64,000 nt of DNA from Dipteris shenzhenensis (GCA_047967505.1 CM106538.1), one strand, 5' to 3'; positions 22,053 to 33,339 are shown, counted from the first letter of the stretch. The notes: generated by a model from the letters alone, not told the origin. Made by a program: numbers and translations.

Positions 22053-22500
22053 TTTATTATAGACGTGCATAAGGTAATAATCAAGCCTAATATTAACACG
22101 TTCCATATTAATTTTGTGCTTCTTGCATCCAAATCTTGATTTACATGGATGAAAGTTCCATTTATGCTAAAAATATGTTACATGTTTTGTAGATTTTGGC
22201 CATTACTTCTCCATCATCCATTGTGGAAAATGCATCTCATTTTGCAACACATTATGACTATTCATAGTGGTATATTACCTTATAGCCATGCATAAGGTAA
22301 TAATCAAGCCTAATATTAACACCTTCCATATTAATTTTGCGCTTCTTGCATCCAAATCTTGATTTGCATGAATGAAAGTTCCATTTTATGCTTAAAAAAT
22401 GTTACATGTTTTGTAGCTTTTGGCCATTACTTCTCCATCATCCATTGTGGAAAATGCATCTCATTTTGGAACATATGATGACTATTCATAGTGGTATATT
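22053..22500. repeat. Tandem duplication, unit about 223 bp
   Basis: Two adjacent copies run from 'gtgcataaggtaataatcaa' (near 22066 and 22289) to 'ttcatagtggtatatt' (ending near 22276 and 22500). They differ at scattered positions. Confidence 0.85.
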
Positions 22501-22680
22501 TACATGAACTTCTTTGGCTAATCAGACTTCAATTTTCAAATATAAACAAAGTTCAAAGTATGGACACAAAATTTCCTTGTAGGCTTGAGCAAGAGGTTAG
22601 TGTCTATCCTTTGCATCATCATTGGAAGAAGGCACTAATTCCTTTAGTGTATTCAAGAAGGTGGCTCCTTATGGGCATCT

Positions 22681-22681
22681 T

Positions 22682-22726
<45 letters not shown>
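22681..22726. repeat. (CT)n microsatellite
   Basis: About 45 bp of CT dinucleotides. Confidence 0.95.
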
Positions 22727-22732
<6 letters not shown>

Positions 22733-23118
22733 AACAAATTGAATGTTAGATCCAAATATGTTTGATGAATATATACCAAATTTTTCATTTGGCATGTCAC
22801 TATACAATGCATTTAGACAATTGTGAAGTTATCTAGACAATTGCTAGATTGGCAAAGTATTCACAACTTGGAAACTTACATTGAACTAGCATGGAAATTC
22901 AACTATCATCTTAGAAACAACTTAGGTAAAGTAATCTCATCCAGGAATTCATGCAAAGGTAGTCACCTAGGTCAAATTACATGTGAAAGTCTCAATTATG
23001 AGTTGTTATTCATCTTGCTAAAAAGTGAAATTCCTTATAGGCTATCATCTATTTTCATGGTATGATAGTTTCAAATGAATGACAGATTTCTTTCAATATA
23101 TCTTCCTCTCTGATTTAC
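22727..23118. other. Intergenic, nothing recognised
   Basis: AT-rich; the short frame at 22823-23065 has no recognisable content. Confidence 0.4.
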
Positions 23119-23440
23119 GATTGTTTCAATAGTTTATACTTCTAATCCATTTATGTGAACTAAAGTTGGAACTATGACAACTATTTTAATAGTATGTATA
23201 GATAGTGACTCTTTACCATTATTATGTTAAGATCAATATTATTTATCACTTGTAATTTCATTATTATTAATGATTTTACAATTGTTTCAATAGTTTATAC
23301 TTCTAATCCATTTATGTGAACTAAAGTTGGAACTATGACAACTATTTTAATAGTATGTATAGATAGTGACTCTTTACCATTATTATGTTAAGATCAATAT
23401 TATTTATCACTTGTAATTACATTACTATTAATGATTTCCT
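23119..23440. repeat. Near-perfect 161-bp tandem duplication
   Basis: The sequence from 'ttgtttcaatagtttatac' at 23121 is repeated at 23282 almost without change until the last 25 bases. The high identity suggests a recent event. Confidence 0.9.
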
Positions 23441-23929
23441 TCTTTTCCTCAAAATGGTATGTGAGTTGGTAGTTGTCATGTACTTTCCTATATAGACATT
23501 GAAATTTACTTCCTTTAAGAGGTCTATGTTCTTTCGATAATTACTTATAATTGTTAGTAGCAACAAAATCAAGTATAAATCCCTTAGAGTGCATCTATAT
23601 CTTGATTATATGTGCATGTTAGCATTATTTTTGCATTATGCATAATGAATCATCTAATTGAATATCATGATGATGACACTATTCAATATCCCTACCAATA
23701 TCCTATATTATATAGTAATGCACGTGAAAGAGAGTAGGTTACACAACTATTGTATCAATCTTAATCTCATCTTGTTTGATGATGGAGAATGGACATGGAA
23801 ATTAGACTCAAAATGTTTAGGGCTATGGTAGATTTCTATGAGTTATGATCTACTTAAGGCTCTATATTAGGTGTAGTAATATGAGGGATGAGAGGAGACA
23901 GATGCACTTTTATAGTGGATTCTAGAAGA
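23441..23929. other. Intergenic, nothing recognised
   Basis: AT-rich with no frame of note. Confidence 0.4.
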
Positions 23930-24565
23930 TGACCACATACTTCTAGAAGAGATTGTTCCAGTCTAAGGAGGTGCCCCCCTAGGTTCTTTTTGGTTGGGAG
24001 GTGCTTTGGACTCATATTCTAACATTGGTCCCTTGAAGCAAGAGTAGATAGATCAAGGAGCCTTTCATCAAGGTGGAGCTTTTGGGCCCTCCCCTCCATA
24101 GAAGAGTGCCCTAGAGAGGATGGATTGTGTCTTATCTCAAAGGGGGGGAATAGGAGGAAAATGATTACACTATTGGACACCTCATACAAGGTCTTAGCTA
24201 AGTTTGTGGTTGGCAGCCACATTTAGTGGATATTATTATGGACATTCAGATAGGTTTTGTCCAAATGCACAAAATCTTGGACAACTTCTTCACCTTTTGG
24301 GAGGCAATGGATTGGGCCAAAGAGGAGTCCCAACCTCTCATTGTACTTTTCTTGGATTTTGAGAAGTCTTATGATAGGGTGGAGTGGTCCTTCTTGGAGG
24401 GCACAAAGAAACATTTAGGTTTCTCGAGCAAATGGGTCACAGGGGTCTAAAATCTTCATGGAGGAAGTTCCAACTAAATGCTTATTGGTAGCCACATAGG
24501 CGAGACCTTTTGTGCTCCCAAACCAAGGGTTCATTGGGATGATCCGATAGGAGCAGAAGATGTTG
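23930..24565 (+). pseudogene. LINE reverse transcriptase fragment
   Basis: A window of non-LTR reverse transcriptase is readable: QIGFVQMHKILDN, PLIVLFLDFEKSYDRVEW (the F-D-x-x-K-A-Y-D-x-V-x-W motif with A changed to S) and LGFSSKWVTGV, with stops before and after. Endonuclease and the ADD catalytic motif are absent. It ends where the Helitron helicase C-terminus begins on the other strand. Confidence 0.75.
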
Positions 24566-24569
24566 GATG

Positions 24570-27500
24570 CAAAGTCACGTATAGCTGGCCATGACTGAAC
24601 ATGGTGTCACCAAGTACAGCCCCAAAACAGACAATGTTTGGCCCTGTGACTTGTTGATTGTCATGCCGAATGCCAATCAAATAGGAAATTATCATCTCCT
24701 CATGTTGAATAAAAGTTTAAGGTTGGTCGGAATGAACATTCTATCACCAGCATTCGTACCGGTAATGATTTCAACTTCTAACACTTTCATGAGAAACTCT
24801 TTGCATATCAATCGTGTTCCATTGCATAGACCCAGGTGAGGATTCAGATTGCGCAACAAAATTATAGGAGCATTCCTTTTCAAAACCAATCGATGCAGGG
24901 GGGTATCCACCACCAAGATCCAAACTATTCAGATACTCGACTATAAACAAAAAAGAATCTCCCTTTGAGTTGTCCACTAAGTCTGCACTTAGGTACTCCC
25001 TTTCCTCACCAGGCATTTCCTTCAATGTCGTAGCATTAATTGCATCAACCTCAAGGTTTCGAGGTGCAAGAATAACATGCTTTAAAAAGTATGGTGCTCA
25101 GTCCAGAACAATTTCTCGACAGAGTTATCACCATTCCGAAGGACCCGCATATTTTGTGTCAGCTTCAATACTGTAATGCGGCCCCAAATCCTTGAGTGGC
25201 ATAAGGTAGTGTTGACAATGTCCTCTTGTCCTACCTTTGGAAGCATTGGCAAGGCTTGTCTAAAATCCCCCCCCTACAACACCACCTTCCCACCAAAAAT
25301 TTGCTCATTCGACATGATATATCTCACAATGTTCTGTCTAGTGCCTCGAAAGCAAACCAATGAGTCATGGCTGCCTCATCCCATATTATCAGCCTAGCCA
25401 TCTTCAAAACATCTATGAGGTGACTATTAACTTTAATATTGCAGCTGCTAGTACCATCCAGCTTCAACGATATCTTCAATCGTGAGTGTGTTGTGCATCC
25501 ATTAGCTAATAGCAATGCTGCAATCCCAGAAGATGCACATGCCAAAGCGATGTGCCCTTCCCCACTGAGAGCAAGCAATTTTAGAGAAAGGTCCTTCCAG
25601 AGCCTCCTAGACCATCGAGAAAAAATACCTCACCGTCGCCGTCTCCATAGGCCCTTACCAAAATCTGATCGAATGCAGCATGTTGGCAATTATTCAAGGA
25701 CATTTTCATCCGTTGGGCAGTCTGTGCTCTTTCACACAATCAAACATTCTTTCTTCTTGCAATAAGCCATTTGTAACTTCTGACAAATATGTTCTTCAAC
25801 AATAGGCATTCTGTCAAACTCAACCAACCTTCGCCCATGTTGTTGAAGAATGTCCTCCATGTTATTGCTAGGGCACGATGACCAATTAAATTCCCCATAC
25901 TTGATTCCAATACATCAAAAAAATCATCAAAAAGCTCTATGGAAAATATTTCCCACAAAATTCCAGAAGACATTGTCTCACAGAAAACTAAAATCGTGAC
26001 AAACAGGTGTCTCAACTGTGCACTATTTTGGTAAAAGACAGCCTCTTCCATACACACAAAGCAGTCATCATCACTCTCCAACAAACCCTGTGCTATGCAT
26101 GCTGCCTTGAAAGTAGGGTAGAATTGCCTGTCAAAAGTACGTAGTCATCAAAGGACTTGCATCTCGTGCATACATTAAGAAGCATATAGATGAAGTAGAG
26201 CTCACCAACTGAGGGGGAAATATTGTGCATCTAGCTGATGATATTCCCCTTTTGTCTTCTAGTCCACCGCTTACTAGTTTTGTTCCAAACCAACTTGCCT
26301 AGCAAGTCACTATACAACAAGTTGCTTGTGTCATGTTGCAACTAATTGTAAGTGAACCATTCTGTGAGGGTGATCTTTTGATTTTGTTCCCTGTCCACAA
26401 CATTCTACAAATCATCATCATGTAGTGCATGGCATACTTCTAAATCCACCCAACATGCTTCTGATGCTGACCCATAACGTGCATCCAAGTAACTTTTGAT
26501 CTCATCAATGCTACTGTCAACTGTGTAGTGGAAATTCCCTTCCTCTCCTACATGATTTAGCTGCATCCTGATGATGGCTCTATCATGACCTTTGTATACA
26601 TATTTCTACAAATACTTAAATGTAGTAATTGTGGACCATATTTCAACATTGATGTGTGCCTTGTACTTCATGGAGAGGAAAGGATTTAATGGCACAATCT
26701 AGTGATTATCAATCACACCCCCTTTAAGTTATATCTTTCTACCATCATCATGACACATGTAAATAGGATAACCATCATTGCCAACAATAGTAGTCTGCGA
26801 GAATGCACGTGGATAACGACGAGTGCATTTCCCATCAACCATGCAAGCTGCAGATGCATTCAGTGCACCACATGGACCATGGACATTACATTTTCCAATA
26901 ATCTCATGCAACTCTAGGAACAATGTTTTATTTGGCAACTTTGCACATACGAATCGGTCATAGTAGTGACCGATCTCCAGGGGTTTGAAGGTACCTTCTA
27001 ATATCAACAATATATGTGAGTGTGGTAGACTTCTCTTTTGAAACTCTATCACACCCACATATCCAGCCTCTTATGTTTTGTAATTGACTGCATGATATCC
27101 TTATGCTTTTGATTAAACACACGAGCTGTCAAATCTGGCCGATCTTACACAGTTTGTCTCGACAACAATGCTTCAGATATTTCACGCCATTTCGGATTAC
27201 AAGTGAATGTGACGAACAAATCTGGTTTGCCCCTTTTCTTGACAATTTCCATCGCATCTCAGTATAGCCGGCACATATATTGGGGCCCTCCCGTAAAAGA
27301 AGAAGGCAACACAACCCTATGCCCTACAGTATTGCCCAGCATAATACGTGCTGTATTTACCATGTCCATCAACCCTTGATAGACTTCAGCATGTAGGGAA
27401 GCTTGGTTGTTCCGTATCCACACCAACCTAGACTTTTTAATGCCACTGTAGGCATCAACCGTGTATTGCTAATGCAATCCACCCCCATGCAAAAGACATG

Positions 27501-28549
27501 CATTTGTATCATATCTCACTTGCAAACGGTATGTGTAGTACTGTCTCTTGGTGACACAATTTTGTCCTCGTATCTCGTGCAATGGTGTGTGATTAGAAAC
27601 ATTGCTATAGGGGATATATAGATTCCGACCATCCTCCCCCCGAGGGAACAAAAGAACATACATGAGTGGCATGTATGATTGGTGCAAATTAGATATTCTA
27701 CTCACAAGCCCATTGTGGCTAAAAATTTGAATGTCCCGATTTCTAATATTGAAGTCATCCCCTTATCTCGCTAGCCATAAAATCCAAGTACTGCCTTGAG
27801 GTCGAGCGGCTCTCACAAATAACAATACTCAAGTTTGTATGTGGATTTGTTCCCGATAGCCACCAATGCATTGGCATATGTATTGCACTCATGCATCATC
27901 CTCTGCAACAACTCCAAAATGCCTAGATCCACACCAGGCATCCCATGCAAATGGTGTTCTAGTTCATGATCAGTATCATATACATACAACCATGCAAAAC
28001 ATGGCATCTCTTGCCTAGCGTCATTGAGCAACAAATTTCCGACCTGGTGATACACACTACCATGGACCCGAAAGTTCTCTATACCCCCATTCCCAAGGAA
28101 CATTTGATCAATATGGGCTCCCAAAATGAAACAAATGCCAGGACGCTATTATAAACCCTAATGTTCTTTTTAAACAATTTGCTTCTAGCATAATGTTCGT
28201 GCAATAGAACTCTCAAAATCTCTGATGGTTCTTCTAAGAACAACAATGACACACGAGCAACTTTACAATAGTGCTTTCCCACAACCTGATGCATATGCAT
28301 TCGCATCTCTTGTTTCCACAGTTGAGCCTGGCAAAAGCTATATGTATGATCCATGGATCCAAGTGCATGGAGAGAAGGCGCATTGAAGACTAGTGGATAC
28401 AAAGATGGGTGCTCTACATTATCCCTTAACGAAAATGTACACAAGATAGAGAAGCTCCCCCCCCCCCCCCCCGCACCCAAAACCACACCCCTATTGTGAA
28501 CAATGCGACTTCGTACTCTTAAATGAGTAGCAATCCTGGTTGCATCCAT
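24570..28549 (-). pseudogene. Autonomous Helitron RepHel pseudogene (rolling-circle Rep plus PIF1 helicase)
   Basis: The minus strand reads, in order: Helitron N-terminal domain (NIRVYNSVLAFVSF, then FRVHGSVYHQVGNLL and LYVYDTDHELEHHL, 28180-27900; YMPLMYVLLFPRGEDG at 27670), Rep core (VVLPSSFTGGPQYM, PDLFVTFTCNPKWREI), the HUH motif SLPHSHIL (27014-27022), a Cys/His segment (CNVHGPCG, ACMVDGKCTRRYP), and the tyrosine motif FKYL*KYVYKGHDRA near 26600-26625. A PIF1-like helicase follows (GLGGSGRTF at about 25590, LIIWDEAAM, GGDFRQALPM, MTINKSQGQTLS near 24650). Such proteins nick and unwind DNA for rolling-circle transposition. About 1,325 codons is near full length. Stops and frameshifts are many, the Walker A Lys is Arg, and a stop splits the Rep tyrosine motif. 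The element termini were not found. Confidence 0.9.
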
Positions 28550-29052
28550 TTGAGTAGTTGTACCTATTACTAGAGCATGTTAATGTTCATTACCTACTAC
28601 TGTTTTGCTGAAGTAGTGAGATCCATTGTATTTTCAGCAATGCATGCTACATTAATATGTCCATGCATCTGATTCTATTGTCTCCAAAGGCCGACTTCTA
28701 CATCCATAGATTCCACTGCCACCCTCATGCTTCTAGCACCTTTTTTTTTCAACCTTGTTCTTTGTATAGCATAAACTTGACCGGCCACCCGCATTGAATC
28801 CATTTGAGTAGTTGTACCTATTACTAAAGCATGTTGATGCTCACTACCTACTGTTATACTGAAGTATTGTGGTCTGTTGTATTTTCAACAATGCAAGCTA
28901 CATTACTGCATCCATGCATCTGATTCTGTTGTCTGCACAGGCCGACTTTTACAGCCATAGATTCCATATCCACCCTCATGCTTCTAGCACCTTGTGTTTT
29001 TTACCTTGTTCTTTGTATAACATAAACGTGATGCGCCGCCCTTGTTGAATCC
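28544..29052. repeat. Two tandem copies of a 254-bp unit
   Basis: Copies begin 'atccatttgagtagttgtac' at 28544 and 28798 and end at 'gaatcc' (28801 and 29052). Both contain 'catgcatctgattct(a/g)ttgtct' and 'ccaccctcatgcttctagca'. The first overlaps the start codon end of the Helitron reading frame. Confidence 0.85.
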
Positions 29053-29102
29053 AACAATCTGACCTTACTAAATGTAACCTCTTCTATTCATCTCTATATA
29101 TG

Positions 29103-29594
29103 AGAAATTGAACCCCCTTAGAAAGTATCCACTCAACCAACTACATAAGGATACATTCCTCAGCAAAGAAAAAATAGCTTAATCAAATAACCCATGCATC
29201 ATCCCTGATGATGAGACAATTGATGGATCTCAACCAATGAGCCCCAAGGAGGAAAAGAATTTAGAAAGCAAGAAGCATGGGTAAATTAGCAAAGCCATCC
29301 TTTTCCCATCTATCTAAAATTGAGAGCTGACCATCTATGCATCACTCATAGTGTCCCATAACCAAGATTGAGTGTGTCACCATCTTTTGGTAGGTGTAAT
29401 GCTCCTATTTTGTCAACATATGAGCAAAATACAACACTATATATATATGTCTATGTATGTATGTATATGTACATGTATGTATGTATGTATGTACATATGT
29501 ACATGTACATATACATATATGTATCTATATATGTATATGTATGTATGTATGTATGTACATATACATGTACATATACATATACATATACACATAC

Positions 29595-29638
<44 letters not shown>

Positions 29639-29972
29639 TGTATTTCGCTCACATGTTGACAAAATAGGAGCATTACACCTACCAAAAGATGGTTACACAC
29701 TCAATCTTGGTTATGGGACACTATGAGTGATGCATAGATGGTTAGCTCTCAATTTTAGATAGATGGGAAAAGGATGGCTTTGCTAATTTACCCATGCTTC
29801 TTGCTTTCTAAATTCTTTTCCTCCTTGGGGCACATTGGTTTTTGAGATCCATCAATTGTCTCATGGTCAGGGATGATGCATGGGTTATTTGATTAAGCTA
29901 TTTTTTCTTTGCTGAGGAATATATCCTTATGTAGTTGGTTGAGTGGATACTTTCTAAGGGGGTTCAATTTCT
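29103..29972. repeat. Long palindrome with microsatellite core
   Basis: The left arm (29103-29450) and right arm (29626-29972) are near-perfect inverted copies. For example 'gaaattgaaccccctta' at 29104 pairs with the end of the right arm at 29971, and 'gctcctattttgtcaaca' (29401-29418) pairs with 29654-29671. The offset between arms drifts only about 3 bp. The core is TATG/TGTA repeats on the left and TACA/CATA repeats on the right, so it too is roughly self-complementary. Confidence 0.9.
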
Positions 29973-29996
29973 ATGTATATGTATATGTATACGTAC

Positions 29997-30063
<67 letters not shown>

Positions 30064-30112
30064 CGTATATGTATACATATACGTATACGTATATGTATAC
30101 GTATACGTATAC

Positions 30113-30188
<76 letters not shown>

Positions 30189-30215
30189 GTGTATGTGTAT
30201 GTGTATATGTACATA
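29973..30215. repeat. (TATGTA)n hexanucleotide microsatellite
   Basis: About 240 bp of TATGTA units with TACGTA variants in the middle (30060-30115), directly abutting the palindrome. It is open in all six frames as Tyr/Ile/Met/Val/His repeats, none of them genes. Confidence 0.95.
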
Positions 30216-30315
30216 CATACATAAATACATACACAACGTCAATATTAGATAAAATGGAAAATCCCAATTTCCATAAGAAAGAATCTCTAGGGAAAATTGT
30301 CGTTACATAAGAAAA

Positions 30316-30832
30316 GATTACAAATACTATTTTGGCTCTTACATTCACACACAAATATAAACATATGTACATTTATAATCCTCAAAGAGATTTCTCTACC
30401 TATTTATTTATCCATATGTATATATAATCATATATTTCTATGATATAGGCATGTCTATAGGTATGGTTGTTTAATGCAAAAAATGCCTTTTTTTACTCAA
30501 ACTAATGCTCAAACCATGAGACAATGTGCCCCCAGGAAGAAAAGAATTCCAAATGTAGAAAGCAAGGGAAAATGGTAAAAAATAATCACCTACCTGAGTA
30601 AACAAAAGCAGTGGAGAGAAGCTAGTGCTGGTCCAACAACAAAATCAAGCACCTGTAAGAAAAATATCCACACAAAAAAAGGAAAGCTAAGTGAACCGTA
30701 CATGTTTTAAGCATATGTGCAATGAATCATATGTCTTATGGTCAAAGCATTTCAGTACATTTTTAGAATTTCATGCAACGTAAGAATTCAAGCCTCTGCA
30801 ATAATTTTCATAATAGATACAATATATTTGAT

Positions 30833-30902
<70 letters not shown>

Positions 30903-31204
30903 ACTCTCTCTTTGTGCAAAAAAGAACAAAAACCACCTCCATCATTGAAGAGTCTAGGGACCTACCCAGATGGTATCCCATCAGCCAACTACGTAAGGAT
31001 CTATGCCTCAGCAAATTAAAATTTGGTTTAATTAATGCATCATGCTCAGACCCATGCAACACTTAGAATTACCTATGCATCATGCTCAAACCATGAGACA
31101 ATGTGCCCCAAGGAAGCAAAGAATTCCTTCTTGCCACATGTCTCACATTCACACAAAAATATAAACATATATACATTTATAATCCTCAAAGAGATTCTGT
31201 CTAC

Positions 31205-31205
<1 letters not shown>
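30316..31205. repeat. Further copies of the palindrome-arm repeat family
   Basis: Parts of the palindrome arm recur in direct orientation: 'gagacaatgtgcccc' with 'aagaattc' near 30520 and again near 31097, and 'ccaactacgtaaggatct' near 30987 (arm version at 29137). A second block ('aatataaacatat(g/a)taca' plus 'ttataatcctcaaagagatt') occurs near 30355 and 31160. A (CT)n run lies between at 30838-30899. Confidence 0.7.
30838..30899. repeat. (CT)n microsatellite
   Basis: About 62 bp of CT dinucleotides followed by imperfect CT. Confidence 0.95.
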
Positions 31206-31239
<34 letters not shown>

Positions 31240-31241
31240 TC

Positions 31242-31286
<45 letters not shown>
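31206..31286. repeat. (CT)n microsatellite, interrupted
   Basis: CT dinucleotides with single G and A interruptions, about 80 bp. Confidence 0.95.
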
Positions 31287-31291
<5 letters not shown>

Positions 31292-31299
31292 TATGGTAG

Positions 31300-31520
31300 A
31301 GGATGTTGGATTGTGTCAAACTAGAAGGTAGAGCTCTACCATGAAGGGAGTTGGCAAAGGATGTTGGAGTGTGTCAAACTGGCACTACCATGAAGGGAGT
31401 CGACAAAGGATGTTGAAGTGTGTCAAACTAGAAGGTAGAGCTCTACTATTGTGAAGAGACTTGGCAGAGGATGTTGAAGTGAGTCAAACTGGCACTACCA
31501 TGAAGGGAGTCCGCATAGGG
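31300..31520. repeat. Tandem array of four 50-60 bp units in a two-step pattern
   Basis: The core 'ggatgttg(g/a)a' plus 'gtcaaact' starts at 31301, 31359, 31408 and 31469. Units 1 and 3 carry 'agaaggtagagctctac'; units 2 and 4 carry 'ggcactaccatgaaggga'. The higher-order period is therefore about 108 bp. Confidence 0.85.
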
Positions 31521-31576
31521 AGTTGGGGAGAATCCTAGAGATTCAAAATTTGGGGAGAAGGCTAGAGGAGCTCTAG

Positions 31577-31578
<2 letters not shown>

Positions 31579-31611
<33 letters not shown>
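31579..31611. repeat. (CA)n microsatellite
   Basis: Uninterrupted CA dinucleotides, about 33 bp. Confidence 0.95.
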
Positions 31612-31614
<3 letters not shown>

Positions 31615-32159
31615 CTAACCTTCATATTTCCTTTGGTTCCAAGTTTCAAATTTCAAGCTTCCTCTCCCTCCACCCACCTACACACTCCCTCCCACCAAGC
31701 TTCCACTCTAGCCTTCCTTGTGGCACTCTCCAAACCTTCACTCTCGATGCAACATGTGACATGCCTTCCCTTTTGCCACGTGTTTCTGCCTCCTTAAGAG
31801 ATGACAAAGCTCAAAGAAATGTTCTGCACCCGCTAAGATTATAAACCAAAAGTTTTAGCTTACCATTTGACTTCCAAAACATTCATGTGCATTAGAGAAT
31901 AGAGAATGTGTGTTGATTACAATGCCATCCACGTTTCTGCCATGTTTGTACATATAAACTCGGCATTCATAGACATTTTAGGTGGCCTACCTCGTTATCG
32001 AGGTCTAGCAAGATACATGAATGGTCTGCTACTTGTTGTGATTCAAACACAACATGTAAATGTGAAGTACACAAGATAATTTTAGGAGCCATTTGTCATT
32101 TACTTCAAAAATTAAGATCAAAATGTTTTTGATCTTTTTGAAAATGTAGCTTGTCTCAA
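31612..32159. other. Intergenic, nothing recognised
   Basis: Pyrimidine-rich at first, then AT-rich; no supported gene. Confidence 0.4.
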
Positions 32160-32265
32160 ACCATGCAAATGTAGTTTCAACATACAGATAGATAAATAGG
32201 TAGATATCATAGATAGATGTATAGCTAGTAGGTAGATAAATTGAATCTCTCTAGGTAGTTAGACA

Positions 32266-32315
<50 letters not shown>

Positions 32316-32359
32316 AGGGGGGGTATATAAAATGCCCTCACACACACACACACACACAC

Positions 32360-32406
<47 letters not shown>

Positions 32407-32703
32407 CCTCCATTATCTTTTTTTTTTAATGGTTCTTAGTTCATTTTTCCCCTCCCAAGAATCTAAGTGTCCATGCATTATAAGATCATAATGGTTTTGA
32501 TGATTTTGAAAATGTAGCTTGTCTTAAGCGATGCAAATGTAGCTTCAACCTATAGATAGATAAATAGGTAGATATCATTGATAGATATATAGCTTAATGA
32601 GTAGGTAGATAAATTAAATCTCTCTAGGTAGATAGACAGATGCGATAGAAAGAGAGAGAGAGAGAGAGAGAGAGGGTATATAAAACACACACACACACTC
32701 ATA

Positions 32704-32748
<45 letters not shown>

Positions 32749-32898
32749 ACCTTCATTTTTCCCCTCCATAAATTTCGACAATTTTCTAAGCCACCCTTCT
32801 ACATAAGTAAATATATAATCTAAACACAAAGCCGCCCTTCTATGTAAGTAGATGCTAAAACATCTAATCTAAACTCCTTTGACTTTCGGCCACCAATA

Positions 32899-32944
<46 letters not shown>

Positions 32945-33240
32945 CCCTCCATTATCCTTTTTTTTAAATGGTTCTTAGTTCAGTTTTTCCCTCCCAAGAA
33001 TCTAGGCATCCACGAATTATAAGATCAGAATGGTTCCAATGATTTTCAAAATGTAGCTTGTCTTAAACAATGAAAATGTAGCTTCAACATATAGATAGAT
33101 AAATAGGTAGATATCATTGATAGATATATAGCTAGATGAGTAGGTAGATATATTGAATCTCTCTAGGTAGATAGACAGATGCGAGAGAGAGAGAGAGAGA
33201 GAGAGGAGGGGGTATTTAAAATGCACGCACGCGCATAGAC
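32160..33240. repeat. Three tandem copies of a composite GATA/(GA)n/(CA)n/(CT)n module
   Basis: Each copy has, in order, 'gatagataaataggtagata' (32187, 32555, 33094), 'aat(c)tctctaggtag', a (GA)n run (32271-32307, 32652-32674, 33182-33204), a G-rich patch and 'tat(a/t)taaaa'. Copies 1 and 2 continue into (CA)n and (CT)n (32338-32404; 32683-32748). A (CT)n run at 32908-32942 with the 'atggttcttagttca' tail (32429, 32969) precedes copy 3. Spacings are 368 and 539 bp. (GA)n and (CT)n in one copy are complementary and could form a hairpin. Confidence 0.85.
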
Positions 33241-33339
33241 TCAGCCAGTGTGAGGACTTGAAAAGACAAAGGGTCTGCTAAAAACACAAAAGGTTCCTTT
33301 AATGAATTATTGGGTGAATTGAAGTACTTTTTTTATAGT

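Noticed and set aside
29368-30372. Multiple six-frame Tyr/Ile/Met/His/Val frames
   Set aside because: They arise from TATGTA and TATG repeats, which are open in every frame.
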